A DNA stretch of 5,861 nucleotides from an uncultured Jeotgalicoccus sp. (GTDB lineage Bacteria > Bacillota > Bacilli > Staphylococcales > Salinicoccaceae), in NCBI GenBank assembly GCA_947631305.1, contig CANRKV010000101.1:1-5861 (forward strand). The letters are read 5' to 3'. This document shows positions 5,040 to 5,861 of this stretch, piece after piece. Position 1 is the first letter of the stretch; each line of letters starts with the position of its first letter. Under the pieces are notes generated by a model. The model had not been told where the DNA came from. It did no database searches and saw nothing but the letters and a program-made list of their open reading frames with translations. The position numbers and the translations under genes are program-made.

Positions 5040-5861
5040 CTACATCATGCCTGGCATTCCGCCGCCCATGCCGCCCATATCAGGGCCGCCGTTTTCGTCC
5101 GGAATGTCTGCAACGACTGCTTCTGTCGTTAAGAACATTGCTGCTACTGAACCGGCATTTTGCAACGCTGAACGCGTTACTTTAGTCGGATCCACGATAC
5201 CAGCATCAATCATGTTTACCCATTCGCCTGTTGCTGCGTTATAGCCGATACCAGCATCCTGCTGTTTCAGCTGCTGAACGATAACAGAACCTTCAAGTCC
5301 CGCATTCTCAACAATTTGACGAAGTGGTGCTTCAAGCGCTTTAAGTACGATGTTAATTCCTGTCTTCACATCGCCCTCTGCTTCAAGTTCTGAAACTTTG
5401 GAGTACACTTCAACCAGTGCAGTTCCCCCGCCTGCTACAATACCTTCTTCAACTGCTGCACGCGTAGAGTTCAGTGCATCTTCAATACGCAGTTTACGTT
5501 CTTTCATTTCAGTTTCAGTTGCAGCTCCAACTTTAATTACCGCAACGCCGCCTGCTAATTTAGCTAAGCGTTCCTGAAGTTTTTCTTTATCAAAGTTTGA
5601 AGTTGTTTCTTCAATTTGTGCTTTAATCTGGTTTACACGTCCTGAGATAACTTCTTTATCCCCGGCACCTTCAACGATAGTTGTATCGTCTTTAGATACG
5701 TGAACTTTGCTTGCATTACCAAGTAAATCAAGTGTTGCATCTTTAAGCTCAAGACCAAGCTCATCAGTAATCACTTGTCCGCCTGTTAACATCGCAATAT
5801 CTTCAAGCATCGCTTTACGGCGGTCGCCGAAGCCCGGTGCTTTCACTGCGATAACATTAAA
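5040..5861 (-). CDS. groL: Chaperonin GroEL (Hsp60), C-terminal half; 5' end beyond the window
   Basis: The 273 visible residues run without a start from the right edge to the TAG at 5042-5040 and correspond to about E. coli GroEL 265 to the end. GroEL forms a double seven-subunit ring that folds proteins in the cytosol with ATP and the GroES lid. Visible hallmarks are KAPGFGDRRKAML (7-19) of the apical domain, KLQERLAKLAGGVAVIKVG (94-112) and the Cpn60 signature AAVEEGIVAGGG (135-146). D128 sits at the position of the ATP-hydrolysing Asp398 of E. coli, and DPTKVTRSAL (224-233) contains the equivalent of Asp495. The tail is the usual Gly/Met-rich type (GGPDMGGMGGGMPGMM). Nothing looks broken. 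The apparent GTG start at 5846 is an internal Val codon. groES and any CIRCE operator would lie beyond the right edge. A strong hairpin terminator follows the stop. Confidence 0.98.
   Translation of the reverse strand, partial: FNVIAVKAPGFGDRRKAMLEDIAMLTGGQVITDELGLELKDATLDLLGNASKVHVSKDDTTIVEGAGDKEVISGRVNQIKAQIEETTSNFDKEKLQERLAKLAGGVAVIKVGAATETEMKERKLRIEDALNSTRAAVEEGIVAGGGTALVEVYSKVSELEAEGDVKTGINIVLKALEAPLRQIVENAGLEGSVIVQQLKQQDAGIGYNAATGEWVNMIDAGIVDPTKVTRSALQNAGSVAAMFLTTEAVVADIPDENGGPDMGGMGGGMPGMM

Noticed and set aside
5047..5577. Two plus-strand frames (5047-5244 and 5350-5577)
   Set aside because: Antisense shadows of groEL; the Pro/Ser-rich sequences mirror the Gly/Met tail and Ala-rich helices of GroEL.
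5040..5846. A short GroEL starting at GTG 5846
   Set aside because: Homology continues upstream of this Val codon to the window edge, so it is an internal residue of a full-length gene cut by the window.

Overview
The window looks like ordinary chromosome from a low-GC Gram-positive coccus. The Gram-positive style (strong AAGGAG ribosome binding sites, GTG starts, AT-rich gaps), a GroEL with a Gly/Met tail and a preQ1-I riboswitch in front of queT together suggest a Bacillales member. The Staphylococcaceae (Jeotgalicoccus/Salinicoccus/Macrococcus side) is my best guess, but this is inference from protein flavour, not a computed placement.

Layout. Positions 1-1385 (minus strand) hold most of a membrane-anchored phospholipase D-like protein whose C-terminus runs off the left edge. 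A 131-bp divergent intergenic region follows, with an extended -10 promoter reading right. Positions 1517-3455 (plus strand) form a compact three-gene unit: a short RluA-type pseudouridine synthase, a Cys2-type NRDE/TANGO2 protein overlapping it by 14 bp, and queT, a queuosine-precursor transporter component. A preQ1-I-like aptamer, which includes the queT Shine-Dalgarno, starts only a few bases after the NRDE stop. A hairpin at 3456-3487 with A- and U-runs on its two sides serves as a shared terminator between queT and the convergent gene to its right. Positions 3498-4769 (minus strand) encode a 423-residue protein made of three tandem RidA/YjgF-like domains. Its 270-bp upstream gap contains a promoter, two inverted repeats in the leader and the strong groEL terminator. 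Positions 5040-5861 (minus strand) are the C-terminal half of GroEL, cut by the right edge.

How the genes relate. The plus-strand unit has an RNA-modification flavour (rRNA/tRNA pseudouridylation and queuosine supply), although the NRDE gene has no known link to that. The groEL and triple-Rid genes lie in the same direction but appear separately transcribed. The most unusual item is the triple-Rid protein: RidA proteins normally work as homotrimers of about 125-residue chains with active sites between subunits, so one chain holding three non-identical copies looks like a covalent pseudo-trimer. Its three putative active sites differ from each other and from canonical RidA. I see no mobile element, CRISPR array, tRNA or rRNA.
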